This document shows positions 25,201 through 35,162 of a stretch of DNA of 64,000 bases, one piece after another. The number at the start of each line of letters is the position of its first letter. Within the stretch, counting starts at the first letter, position 1. Under the pieces are notes generated by a model, which saw nothing but the letters and a program-made list of their open reading frames with translations, made no database searches and was not told the DNA's origin. The stretch lies in the NCBI GenBank assembly GCA_020809705.1, contig CP085826.1:4030001-4094000 (forward strand). The letters are read 5' to 3'. The position numbers and the translations under genes were made by a program. The stretch is from Calonectria ilicicola (taxonomy: Eukaryota > Ascomycota > Sordariomycetes > Hypocreales > Nectriaceae).

Positions 25201-28200
25201 GGGGCTTAGAGTCCGACATCGCGAGGTGAGCAAGAGTCATAACGGCGGCGTAGCAGATTCTTCACCAATGAAGCGAGGTGAGGCCGTTGGGCGACGACTT
25301 AGGCCGAATTGTAGCCGGGTACGGTGAGCAATCAGTCATTAGCGTGGTGATAAAAAAAAACCCATTCGGAAAACGGTCAGGCCAATCTCTCGCCGAAGCG
25401 GTCGGCCTCAAGGTGAACTACAGCATCGAGCCACAAATTGGGTTCCAAACTGCCTTGGAGGACGCGCGGGTCCCTGGTAACTGGAGAAGGGTATGGCCTA
25501 ATTTGGCTAAAGATGCTGCGCCAGGAAGGGGAAGGGGACGTCCTGGTTGCTTGTACGGGCGGTTTAGGAAGCAAATGGGGATGTCAAGCTGGGCTTGGGC
25601 CAAACAGAGGCCTGTCCTGTGAAGCAAAAGAGCAACTCGCCTCACTATACTGATTGGCTGTGATGCCTCTCGCTCCGTTTTGGACGGCGCCGGCCGTCAT
25701 TGACCCAATCTGGTCCTGCCGGATCGTAAGCCGAACGGAAGGGAGGCCCGCTGAAGCATTGGATGGCAGGTTTAGCATGGATCAAGGCGCACACCGAGCT
25801 TGTGTTTGGACCATGGTCACGACCATGACGCCAAGGTTCATCCACGAGGAGCGAGCAGACGAGCAGGGAGTATGGGTGACGGGACGAGTGGATGCCTGAC
25901 TGGAGTGAGGAAGGACGCGCACGCGTGACGGGTCAAAACAGAAACACACCGACAAAACAAAAACTTTTGGGATGGCGACGCACTTGGCCGGCCATTATGC
26001 GGCCATGAAGCACAGTGGAGCTGTGATTGTCAGGCTCATGAGCCTAGTGGTTGGGTCTTGGAGGGCGTGTGCGGGAGTGTACAGAAGTCGCATGTACCCG
26101 TAGTAATATTTTTTTTCCTCTCCTCCCCAGCCACCCATTTGATCGATGGGAGGCAATCGATAGGGGCGTTCACGAGATGGTGAGGCAAGTTGGGGAGTCA
26201 GGCCACACACAGAAAGAAGATCAGATGGAAGATTGGCAAGGAGTCGCATAACTTTGTTTAGGTGCGGTCAACACTGATAGCTTAATTTTTATCATTGTTT
26301 TGATTAAGTACATGAGGCACGAGCCAAGGTACCGTCCCGTGCTGGGGCCCGTGCCTCAGCTTCGAACTTCAATGGTGCGGAGGGGTTACGTCGAGGAGCC
26401 TGAAGTGCCTCAGGCGCCGACTCTAGGCGATTCAGGGAGTTCGTGCGGGCTTCGGAGAGAGTCAGCCATGACAGCGGCCTATGAGAGACAAACTCGCTTA
26501 TAGTACCTCCCAGGGTTGTAGTCGTGTGTAATCGATCGCATAGAATTGGGCTGGATCGGAAGGTGGATAGTACGGCTCCATCAAGTTCCTTCATCTGGGC
26601 GCGCAGCAGATCCGAAGGGCATGCCCCCAGATCCTGATCTACGTACATCGACATGGCCCTGGACCACATTGGCCTCAGGTCGGGCATGTCGCATCATGTC
26701 GCGTGTGGTCACGGCTACGGCGAGAGACGAGAACGCATGAGGCTCCCGGCGCCAGAGGCAAAACGTAGCGCGGCAATGCGCGTACAGGGAAAGGCATGGC
26801 AGTGGCATGGCAGAATCTGGAGTAGGCCGCGGGATGGTAGCAAAAGGCGCATCGCCATCGATGCCTCTTTCGTGTCGACTGGCTGCAGTTGCTCGCGATC
26901 GCTGCTCGCGATCGCTGCTCGGCGAAGCGGCGGTACGTACCCCTCCGAGCTACCCCACGACCCACGGCGATGAGCTTGCTGAGCAATAGGAAGCTCACCA
27001 AGCAGCTAGCGGCACTGGGCCGCTGCAGTCAGTGGCTGTGGCCCATCGGGGTGGACCAGTGGACGGTTTTAGCACCCGGCATCAGGCAAAATAGCGTCCG
27101 TTTTTGATGCCCAACGTCGTTCCCGTCCTTAGGTTTTGGGCCACGGCCGGCCCGGTCCAGCAACACCCCGAATCAAGAACGGATGAGCCACTGTGATGAG
27201 TGGCCGAGTCAAGTCCTGAACCTCGCTAGACAGCTTCGTTCTCGACTTCTGACTGCAGATTGGATGTTGGCAAACGACGGCGTGCTCCAGCTCTGTGATG
27301 GGCTGGGCTAACTTGGGAACCTTTTGAAGGGGGGAGAGACAGGGCTGCCACGCTCACCGGCCAAAAAATTGCTTTTTCTCGTTGCTTTTTCTGGCTTCCA
27401 TTTTCCCCTCTTCCCGTTTCGCCGCCCGCGTGTCGGTTCCGGCGATGAACCACCCCCGTCCTCCCGTTGGACCCCCCGTAGCTACAGCCATGACACCACT
27501 GAAAGATAGCCACTGGCTGAGGCATCGTTGGTCGGGCATGGGTTGGTGGCTGAGTGGGCAGTTTATGAGCACTAGATAGAGCAACATCACAGGCTGTTGT
27601 TGATGATGGCCTCATAATTTCAAACACCGCTCTAAGATAGATCACATCAGGGCCTAAGAGAAGCGAGGCCGCGGGGGCTGCAGTCAAACGATGCCGAACC
27701 TCAGGGCTTAGACGGGTTCGTACGGGCTGGACTCACGTCCGACATTCGTTTACGCATGCTTTATGATGTCGACCCACGACGAATAGCAGCCGTTGATATG
27801 CAGTCCCTCCCATGCTTGGCATCTACAGCGCTCTACCTTGGGGACGGGGTTGGGTGGTCAGTAGTATCTTGTCATCTAGCTCATCGGGAGTGGAGGAGCA
27901 GGTGCTAATGGTGGAGGTGGAGTTCGACAACCATGCTGGTCGCTGCGACCACACATCTACCACACATTTTTATTTTTTTATTTTTTTTTCCCACATCGAG
28001 TCAAGGGTTCTTATTATAGTATGAGCTGCTGCTTGCGTATAGTTACGGTCAAAGTGGTGATGGTGTTGCGGTTCCATCTGTTACCGCTACCTCGCGGCCA
28101 CCGCTAATTGCTGGATAAGAAGATGATGATCATGACGGATGAGAGAGTATGATGATGATTCGTATACACCAACACCATCTATTTCCTCTTTCCTCCCCCT

Positions 28201-28800
28201 ATGTTTCCATAACGGGCCATTCTGAGGCCTGCAAGGCCTGACCAAGACTATCCGTCCGAATGACAGGCTCGTGAATGACGCCTCCACACCCACCCAGAGG
28301 CAATCACTGGCTCTGGGGTGCTCACTCATCCGTCTCTCTTCGCGCGCAACCACACCTTGCCCTCACTTACACACAGTTCCTCGGGAACCAGCCGTAGCTA
28401 CACCCCCCCAGTCCCTTAATCGCACCCTGCCTGCCTGAAGCCCTGGGTGTCCCTCACGGCTCTTGGCTTGGCCCCCTCGTGTGGGGCGGCATCCTCTTGA
28501 GAGACATACCCTGTGCGCCGAATCCAAGGACGACATTTCGAAGTCTAGGTACCGTCGTCCATCTGAAGAAGCGGCGCATGTACCTCGGAGCTAGATGAGA
28601 GACGGTCGAGTACATAACCAAAGGCGCCCTCCTCCTGACTACCTCGTGTCTATCCGCACTTCCCAAAGCAGCAGTCTGTTGTTGACTATTTTCCCTGCTT
28701 TTGCTTACTGTACCCGTCTGTTTGGCCCGAGATCTGGAGTGCAGCAAACCGCAACAGCACCGCAACCACCACGATCAACACGAGCACCACCCGAGATCGC
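22272..28800. other. long intergenic region upstream of the bZIP gene, no supportable gene
   Basis: More than 6 kb between a minus-strand gene and the bZIP leader. Frames up to 153 codons (27226-27687, -) show no motif or spliced continuation. A 13-nt tandem repeat lies at 26891-26921. The size fits an extended promoter of a regulatory gene, but non-coding transcripts or fast-evolving small genes cannot be excluded by eye. Confidence 0.5.
26891..26921. repeat. 13-nt tandem repeat containing GCGATCGC palindromes
   Basis: The unit GCTCGCGATCGCT occurs twice perfectly plus a five-base partial copy; each unit carries the palindrome CGATCG inside a GCGATCGC octamer. Confidence 0.85.
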
Positions 28801-29780
28801 ACCTTTTTATCCTGTTGCGTATCACGTCCAAGTCCTCCTTCTGGGTTCAACATCGGCGGCACTCTCTGTACAGGTCTGACTTGAACTCTGGTTAGTTTCT
28901 TTACTATTTTTTTTCCCTTCTTCCGTCTGTTGTCTCGTTTTCGCGTGTGTTGCTTTGCACCACATCTGCGATTCGTCTATCCGCCACTTGCCGTGCCTTT
29001 CAAACGCTTGTCGGCATCCCGCCCCAAGCCCATCACACCCACAACCCACCATCAGATACTTCTGGCATTGCGCTCTTATCAAGCCATTCCCCCCCTCCCT
29101 GCCCTTGCCTGATTTCCCCCCTCTTCCATCGCAAGCATCATCATCTCCACCATAACCGCCATCATCATCATTACCTCCATTATCACCGTCTTTCGCATCC
29201 CCCAGAATTATCACGCATCGCATCGCATCGTGGTTGTGGTCTGGTCATTGGAGACAAGGGACGACAAGAAACATCATCCCATCCATGCGCAACGCCCACC
29301 CGCACTCCGATCCGTCTCCGCACTGCCCGCCTGCCGCCTTCCTTTGCCCTTGGTCTTGTTAGGTCTGGTGCTGCCTGCCAGTTTCTCGTCTGACCCCACC
29401 CCGCTTGCCCCATTCACCACGCCAAAGAAAAAAAAGCGACCGCCCACTTCCTTCTACCCACTCCCCCCCCCAAAGCCCAAGCCCACAAGCGCAGCGCCCA
29501 CACCCCGGTGCTGGGTCCAAAAATACTCTCTCTACCCGCTCGCTTTCACCGCCCACACCAAACATATCACTGACTCCCTCAAAAAGACCATTATTATTTC
29601 GCGCGCCCCCAGCTTCTTCTTGCGCTCCTCCTTCATCTTCACATTATCTTGGATATTCAGCTTCCTTTTTCTGATTTCCCCCTTCCCCCCCTTTGGCTTT
29701 CTTCATAGCCGCCTTCCACTAGTTTCTTCTTTCTTTCCTCCCCCTCCTCTTCCTCTCATACACATTCACAGTTGCCAGCA
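28801..29780 (+). promoter_or_regulatory. promoter and long pyrimidine-rich leader of the bZIP gene
   Basis: A TTTTTAT motif near 28804 could act as TATA box. From about 28860 to the start codon at 29781 the sequence is C/T-rich and contains only one ATG (29285), far fewer than expected for over 900 nt, as if selected as a translated leader. Pyrimidine tracts are densest at 29620-29760. Leader introns are possible but none is clear. Confidence 0.5.
29285..29362 (+). other. upstream ORF in the bZIP leader (25 codons)
   Basis: The only ATG between about 28860 and the main start opens a 25-codon frame beginning MRNAHPHSDP and ending at TAG, 418 nt before the main start. It could limit translation of the bZIP factor, as uORFs do for other fungal bZIP regulators. 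Whether the transcript starts upstream of it is inferred, not seen. Confidence 0.45.
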
Positions 29781-31634
29781 ATGGCTTCAACATTCCCCAT
29801 GCAACACTTCTATCGCAGCACACCTCTGACCGTGGACACAACGCACGCACAGAAGCTCTTCGACGAGGAAGACAACAGTGTGTTAGACGACAGCATCCTC
29901 GACCACAGCGGAATTGACTCTGGTCTTGAGCTTTCCCCTCCTATGGCCGATAGCCGCCGAGAGTCCTTCGCCGTTGGTCCCCCACTGTTCTCACCCAAGA
30001 CTGAAGATTGGCAATCCGTCGACATGCAGTCCGTTCCTTCCAACAACCCCTTCATGGACCAGCACAGCAACAACCCATTCATGCGTCTCGATCAGACCCA
30101 GCACGGCGCCTTTGCGGCCCCTGCCAGCAACTGGTCACTTGGTGGCTCCGGCAGCTGCACCCCTCTTCAGCCTTTCGACAGCGTTCCGGCCGAGTACGAC
30201 CCTAACGCTTCCATTTTCCAGAGGCCCATGCAGGCTCAGACTCCCTTCTCCAACCCTGGCAACATGTTCTCTTCCATGCCCGGCAGCAACCAGTCCATCC
30301 CCACCTCTCCCCAGAAGGATTGGATGGCCCCTGGTCAGCAAGCAGCGCTCAAGAAGACTATGCGACCCAGCAGCCCCGCTATTCGCTCTCACAATGACAT
30401 GCGCCGAGGTGATGGCATTCGCAAGAAGAATGCCCGCTTTGACATCCCCGCTGAGCGCAACCTGAGCAACATTGACCAGCTCATTTCTCAGTCAACGGAT
30501 GAGCAAGAGATTAAGGAGCTCAAGCAGCAGAAGCGACTTCTCCGTAACCGACAGGCAGCCCTTGACTCACGACAGCGCAAGAAGCAGCACACCGAGCGCC
30601 TGGAGGATGAGAAGAAGCAGTACACTGCCATGATCGGCGACATGGAGGAGGAGATGTCTGATCTCCGCACCAAGATTGAGCAGCTTCTCATTGAGAAGCA
30701 GTCTTACACCAACTACATTGAGACACTCAACCTTGAGAAGGAGGAGATGATTCGATCCCACACCATTGAGACTGGTGAGCTCAGGAAGAAGGTTAGCGTC
30801 TTGACCGACCACGTCCAGCGCCTCGAGAGCAGCGCACCTGCTGCCAACTCTGGATCCAATGCCTTCGCCAGTGCCTACGACGACATGGAGGGTATGACCA
30901 TGGGTGGTGCTTGGGATGCTTCCAACTTCCTCAACGAGTACCCTGTCGAGCCTGAGGTCAAGCAGGAGATGGCCGTCGTTTCTGTCAAGAAGGCCGAGAG
31001 CAACGCTTTCACCGAGAGCAGCGAGAAGCCTGCTGCCCAAGGTGGTCTTCTCTTCATGCTCTTCCTTGTCGGAGCCTTTGTTCTGTCTAGCCGCTCTACC
31101 CCCGCCATTCCTCGTGTCTCTGAGGATGTTAGGGCTGCTTCCGCTACCCTGCTGGACAACGTCCTCAAGGAGGCTGGTGTCAACTCTCACTCTGCCAGCC
31201 TTCAGGCCGCTGCTCCTCAGCCCTCTGGTGGTAGCTGGGTCAACGCCAACTCGATGCCCGTCAACGACATGGCCATGGAGGGCGTTGCTCCATCGATGCT
31301 CTCCGACCTTGGCGACGTCTTGACTCAGCCAACTCAGGAGCAGACCAACGAGCAGATCTTCTCCCTCTCTGCGGCGCAGTACAACGGTGTCAACTCGCAG
31401 GAGTTCCTCCAGAACGCCCCCGACAGGTCCACCACCAGCCAGGGTCGCCGCAACTTGGCGGATGCCCTCTCCACCATGCGAACCCCAAACAAGCAGAATG
31501 GTGCTGCCGAGGTGTATACTCGATCTCTCCTCTGGGATCAGATCCCCAACGATGTTGTCCGAAACTTTGCGAAAATGGTGGCCGAATGCAACAATGCGCA
31601 GAATGAGCAGCAATGCAACGATGCACGAGCTTGA
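29781..31634 (+). CDS. bZIP transcription factor with a C-terminal hydrophobic segment
   Basis: Predicted DNA-binding regulator of 617 aa in one uninterrupted exon, starting at MASTFPMQHF. The N-terminal 240 residues are acidic, Ser/Pro/Asn-rich and likely activating. The basic region (about 248-273) has the bZIP signature N-x7-R (NRQAALDSR, N256 and R264), followed by a coiled coil to about residue 350 (RLEDEKKQYTAMIGDMEEEM onward). Residues 421-437 (GGLLFMLFLVGAFVLSS) form one hydrophobic stretch long enough to be a membrane segment, after which comes a further 180-residue tail. Closest named candidates might be MeaB-type fungal bZIPs, a low-confidence guess. Codon use is strongly biased. 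The gene stands alone, with about 7.5 kb upstream and 3.5 kb downstream free of genes, and has a uORF-bearing leader. Confidence 0.92.
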   Translation: MASTFPMQHFYRSTPLTVDTTHAQKLFDEEDNSVLDDSILDHSGIDSGLELSPPMADSRRESFAVGPPLFSPKTEDWQSVDMQSVPSNNPFMDQHSNNPFMRLDQTQHGAFAAPASNWSLGGSGSCTPLQPFDSVPAEYDPNASIFQRPMQAQTPFSNPGNMFSSMPGSNQSIPTSPQKDWMAPGQQAALKKTMRPSSPAIRSHNDMRRGDGIRKKNARFDIPAERNLSNIDQLISQSTDEQEIKELKQQKRLLRNRQAALDSRQRKKQHTERLEDEKKQYTAMIGDMEEEMSDLRTKIEQLLIEKQSYTNYIETLNLEKEEMIRSHTIETGELRKKVSVLTDHVQRLESSAPAANSGSNAFASAYDDMEGMTMGGAWDASNFLNEYPVEPEVKQEMAVVSVKKAESNAFTESSEKPAAQGGLLFMLFLVGAFVLSSRSTPAIPRVSEDVRAASATLLDNVLKEAGVNSHSASLQAAAPQPSGGSWVNANSMPVNDMAMEGVAPSMLSDLGDVLTQPTQEQTNEQIFSLSAAQYNGVNSQEFLQNAPDRSTTSQGRRNLADALSTMRTPNKQNGAAEVYTRSLLWDQIPNDVVRNFAKMVAECNNAQNEQQCNDARA

Positions 31635-33136
31635 ATGGAATATGCGAAGAAAAATGTCACGATGACGAGTCTCACGGCTGTTTTTTAATGGTTGTTTTTT
31701 TATTTGTTTTCCTTAATTTCCTTTTCTCCTTGAGTCGGCTTTCATATTTCCTACCTCGTTTCTGGGGGAAGAGCCGCCATACATTTGATGTCGCTCTCGT
31801 GCACTCCAGACCAGTTGCTCACGCACCCAACGGACGGATTCTTTCCTTTTTTGTGTTTTATCGTCGTTTCTTTCTGGATTTCTACTTTGGAGTCTCTTTG
31901 ATTTCCTTACGGATCTAGCAAGCGAGCGAGCATTGTATTTGATTGTGATTGTTGATTTCTCATGTGTTGAATACCTTTTTTTCGAGCAATGTTTTTTTCT
32001 GGGTCACGGCGAACTAGGGGCGGCGGTGCAGGCAACGAACGCGGCGGCAGCAGCAGCCAGCAGCAGACAAATTCTACAGGGTTCCCAAAGTCCAATCAGA
32101 GTGGACGATGATGGGACTGAAATTTCCCTTTGTTCTTTCGGATGCATTGGAAAGGGTGGTGATATTCGGGCGGTATGGAGAAAGGAATTTGGGCGGGTGA
32201 GATGGAAATTGAATGTGATTTGATTTGGCGGCGATGATGAAATGGATACTGATGATGATTATGGATCGTCTATGAAATTTGTTTTGATTTCCTTTATTTT
32301 TTTATGATTACATTCTTAAGCAACAGATTCAGCCCCAGGCGGCCTGACGGTTTGCAAGGCACTTATTTGTTTTGATGATTGATGATGTATTCTTTGGCAA
32401 TGATGAGAATAGCTAGGGAATTCTAGGTAGCTCTTTTACAAGCCTTCAAAAGCGAAACATATGATGCTTGATACACATACAAACTGCGCACTTGTCTCGG
32501 TCCGAATTTAGAGCTTCTTGAATATTTTATTTTATTATATTATATTATCTTATCATCATCATGTTTTTAATTTTCGTCGTGAAGCGCGCCTCGGATGGTG
32601 GTTAATTACAGAAGGCGCCATTGATTGAATGAAGGGTCGGTACAAATGACCATGGCCGGCGTGTAGCGGCCAAGCTTATCTGTGACTAGGTGACGAAAGA
32701 GGCATGTTCATGCTCACCTTGCAGGACTACTCTTGGAGGATGTGTATCAAGGAAGGGTTGCGATACGTTCAGGAGGCAGATGTGTGACTGGAGGGGTTAC
32801 CAAGTTTGTCCACTCGATCCCCGGCTCCAAGGTCATCGGAGCCAGAGCAACCGTCATCAGGCTCCGCCCAGAAGAGCCGAAGCAGCGCGGTCGCGCGTGC
32901 GTGTGGGACGAACGGGGGCGCTCGGAGGCCTTGGGTGGGTGGGCAGGGTGAGACATGAGGACACTGGAGAGGATGGGTGGAGAACCTGACACGGCCACTG
33001 CCTGGCTACCCGGCGCCCGGGGCTTGGAAGCGGAGGCTGCTATTTGGCAGGTCGTCGGGTCGCGGGTGCGTGGTTTGTCAATCCGTGCTCGAATGTCTCA
33101 GACATTGGTTTCCCGTCTGGGAGGGAGAGACAGGAT

Positions 33137-33227
33137 TGGGGAGACGGGCACGGGATGAAGGAGGGGGAAGGGAAGGGGGGCGTGGAGGAGGGGGGAGGGG
33201 AAGCGTGGGACAGTGGGAGAAGTGGGC
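33137..33227 (+). repeat. G-rich purine tract with G-quadruplex potential
   Basis: Ten or more runs of three to six G within about 90 nt, separated by short purine loops. The plus strand could form intramolecular G-quadruplexes. It lies in intergenic DNA about 1.5 kb downstream of the bZIP gene. Confidence 0.6.
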
Positions 33228-33923
33228 CTTGTGATGGCTATCAAAATGCTATACCAACTACATCCATGATTGACAAAGGATGGCGTTTTTTTGGTGAAAA
33301 AAATAAAATAAAATAAATAAATAATAAATAAAAATAAACAAAAAAAAAGGACCACCACCTGAGTCTCCTCAGTCATGAGCACTACGTAATCCACCATTCC
33401 ACCCAGGCCTGGGCAACACGCTACACCGACGCAGAACCCTGGTAAACTCCGCACTCCCGCGTCCACAAGACAGCGTCCAAGTACCAACCAACTTGCACGA
33501 GACCCAGCGGTTGAGTTGCGGTTGGCCTGGGGCCATGATGGCTGTGCTGTCGGGAACGAACGCTTTTTTGGGAACGGCACCGGCGGGCTAAGAAATTTTA
33601 TTTTTATTATTTTATTTTGTTTTATCCTAACGGGACGATCTGCTTCTTCTTTGAGGAGACCCATTGGGAAGGGGGGGGAGGGTTCAAGTAACAAAAGGGA
33701 AGAAAAAAATACACACAAGATGACGGAAAGTGTATGCGGACCGACAAGCTAACGGTGGCGACCTAAACGGATTGGATCAACTCACCGTGCCGTCCTACAG
33801 CACGTTTCGCAGCTAGACTTCAGCGGACGTGCTCTTAATTCTTCAGCATGACCCCCCCATGTTCACGTTTTGTCAGGGCTAATGCACTCACTGTACGCCG
33901 GTACAGGTTCGTGCTGCAGCAGC

Positions 33924-34010
33924 ACGCAGGAAGCACTACGCAAGTACGCAGCACGCAGTACGCAGAAGCACACTGCAGAAGCAGCAGTAGCAGTAGCAGT
34001 AGTAGCAGTT
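33924..34010. repeat. degenerate ACGCA array and (GCAGTA)n repeat
   Basis: Five copies of ACGCA spaced 7-14 nt apart (33924-33963) are followed by GCAGCAGTAGCAGTAGCAGT-type repeats (33981-34010). Confidence 0.7.
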
Positions 34011-34769
34011 AGCCGGTAAGTAGTTAGGGGGGGGTTTAGGAGGAGGGAGGGGGTGGTTAGGGAGCGAGCGAATGGAAAGGTGCAGCAACACCAACACCAA
34101 CAATAACAACAACACTCTTCAACCACTCGTTGTCGTCGACTCCTCGTATGTTCGCTTCGCCGGGCCTCGAGGGCAAAAAGCGGGCGGCCGCGAATGTCGG
34201 CCGCGCCGTGCCGCGTGCCGCGCGCCGTAACGCGAACCGAAAATGGTCTTCCTTCATGTAGCCAAAGGAGCGCCGACGGGCCCTAACGCGGGGGCCGAGA
34301 CGTCGTTCCCAAACACACACAAGGCCGCGCCCATTGGGCACCAAGCGTCGCTGTTCTGCCGGCCGGGTTGCATGACAAAGTGCAGGCGAGTTGCAGGCCA
34401 AGGGCAAGCGAGGCGAGACGAGACGAGAGACAACATGGATGAAAGATGATTTGATACCGACAGAAGAAACAAGTCCCGTTCGAGGGCGCATGAAGCAACT
34501 AGTGCTGTACGCCCTAAGCCAAAGAGCCCAACTATCTTTCTCCGGGCCTCGACTGCCGTCATTATCAAAGAGAAAACGTGACTGCGCTAAGTAGATCGTG
34601 GTGCACCAAGCATGTCGCTAACCTCCCAGCCATGCCATTGTGCTGCCATGCGCCACCACCTCGCATACAGCCGGACACAGCTATCACAACATGAGTCGTG
34701 CCCTTGGTGCGTCCTCTTGGTGTCATGAGCCACAGTCCGGGTTACCAGAATGGCCACCATCCCCGCGGC

Positions 34770-34802
34770 TTTGTCCTGCGTTTGTCCTGCGTTTGTCCCG
34801 CT
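34770..34802. repeat. 11-nt tandem repeat, three copies
   Basis: The unit TTTGTCCTGCG occurs twice perfectly and a third time with one change. Confidence 0.75.
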
Positions 34803-34880
34803 TTGTGCACACACCCCCGAGGAGCTATGGCCGTAGTCTCTTTCTTTAGTAACTAGCTACCCGTCCCTATTTCATCATCA

Positions 34881-34980
34881 TGTATGTATGTAGGTCTGTA
34901 CGTATGTATGTATGTATGTATGTATGTACATCTACATGCTACACGCTACATGCTACTACATGCTACATGTTACATGCTGC
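34881..34980. repeat. (TGTA)n microsatellite and ACATGCTAC-type repeat
   Basis: TGTA/TATG tetranucleotide repeats, interrupted once, run to about 34928. They are followed by imperfect ACATGCTAC units (34932-34980). Confidence 0.8.
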
Positions 34981-35162
34981 AGCAAAGAACATGGCCCAGC
35001 TGAGGAAACGCCTCGTTGGCAGGCCCTTTTTCCGGCCAAGGGGCCACACACATCTTCGCCTCATCAACGTCGATCCTGCCTCGGTGAGCGGCCTATACGG
35101 AGCCTGCCTGCATTGTCCAATAATTCCTGTGGGCTCGGTGCCACAGCGCGAACATGGTTGCA

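Larger units (their letters stand above)
31635..35162. other. intergenic, repeat-rich, no supportable gene
   Basis: The first kilobase is T-rich and likely includes the bZIP 3' UTR. It is followed by a G-rich tract (33137-33227), an A-rich tract (33297-33350), ACGCA/GCAGTA repeats (33924-34010), an 11-nt repeat (34770-34802) and TGTA and ACATGCTAC repeats (34881-34980). Frames such as 34880-35623 (+) partly run over exon and intron sequence of the opposite-strand Sel1 gene and are not genes. Confidence 0.5.

Noticed and set aside
27226..27687. 153-codon frame (-) in the long gap
   Set aside because: No family content and no introns or neighbours that extend it.
30567..31613. 348-codon antisense frame over the bZIP gene
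   Set aside because: Explained by strong codon bias of the sense gene; its Leu/Val/Gly-rich content is a typical shadow.
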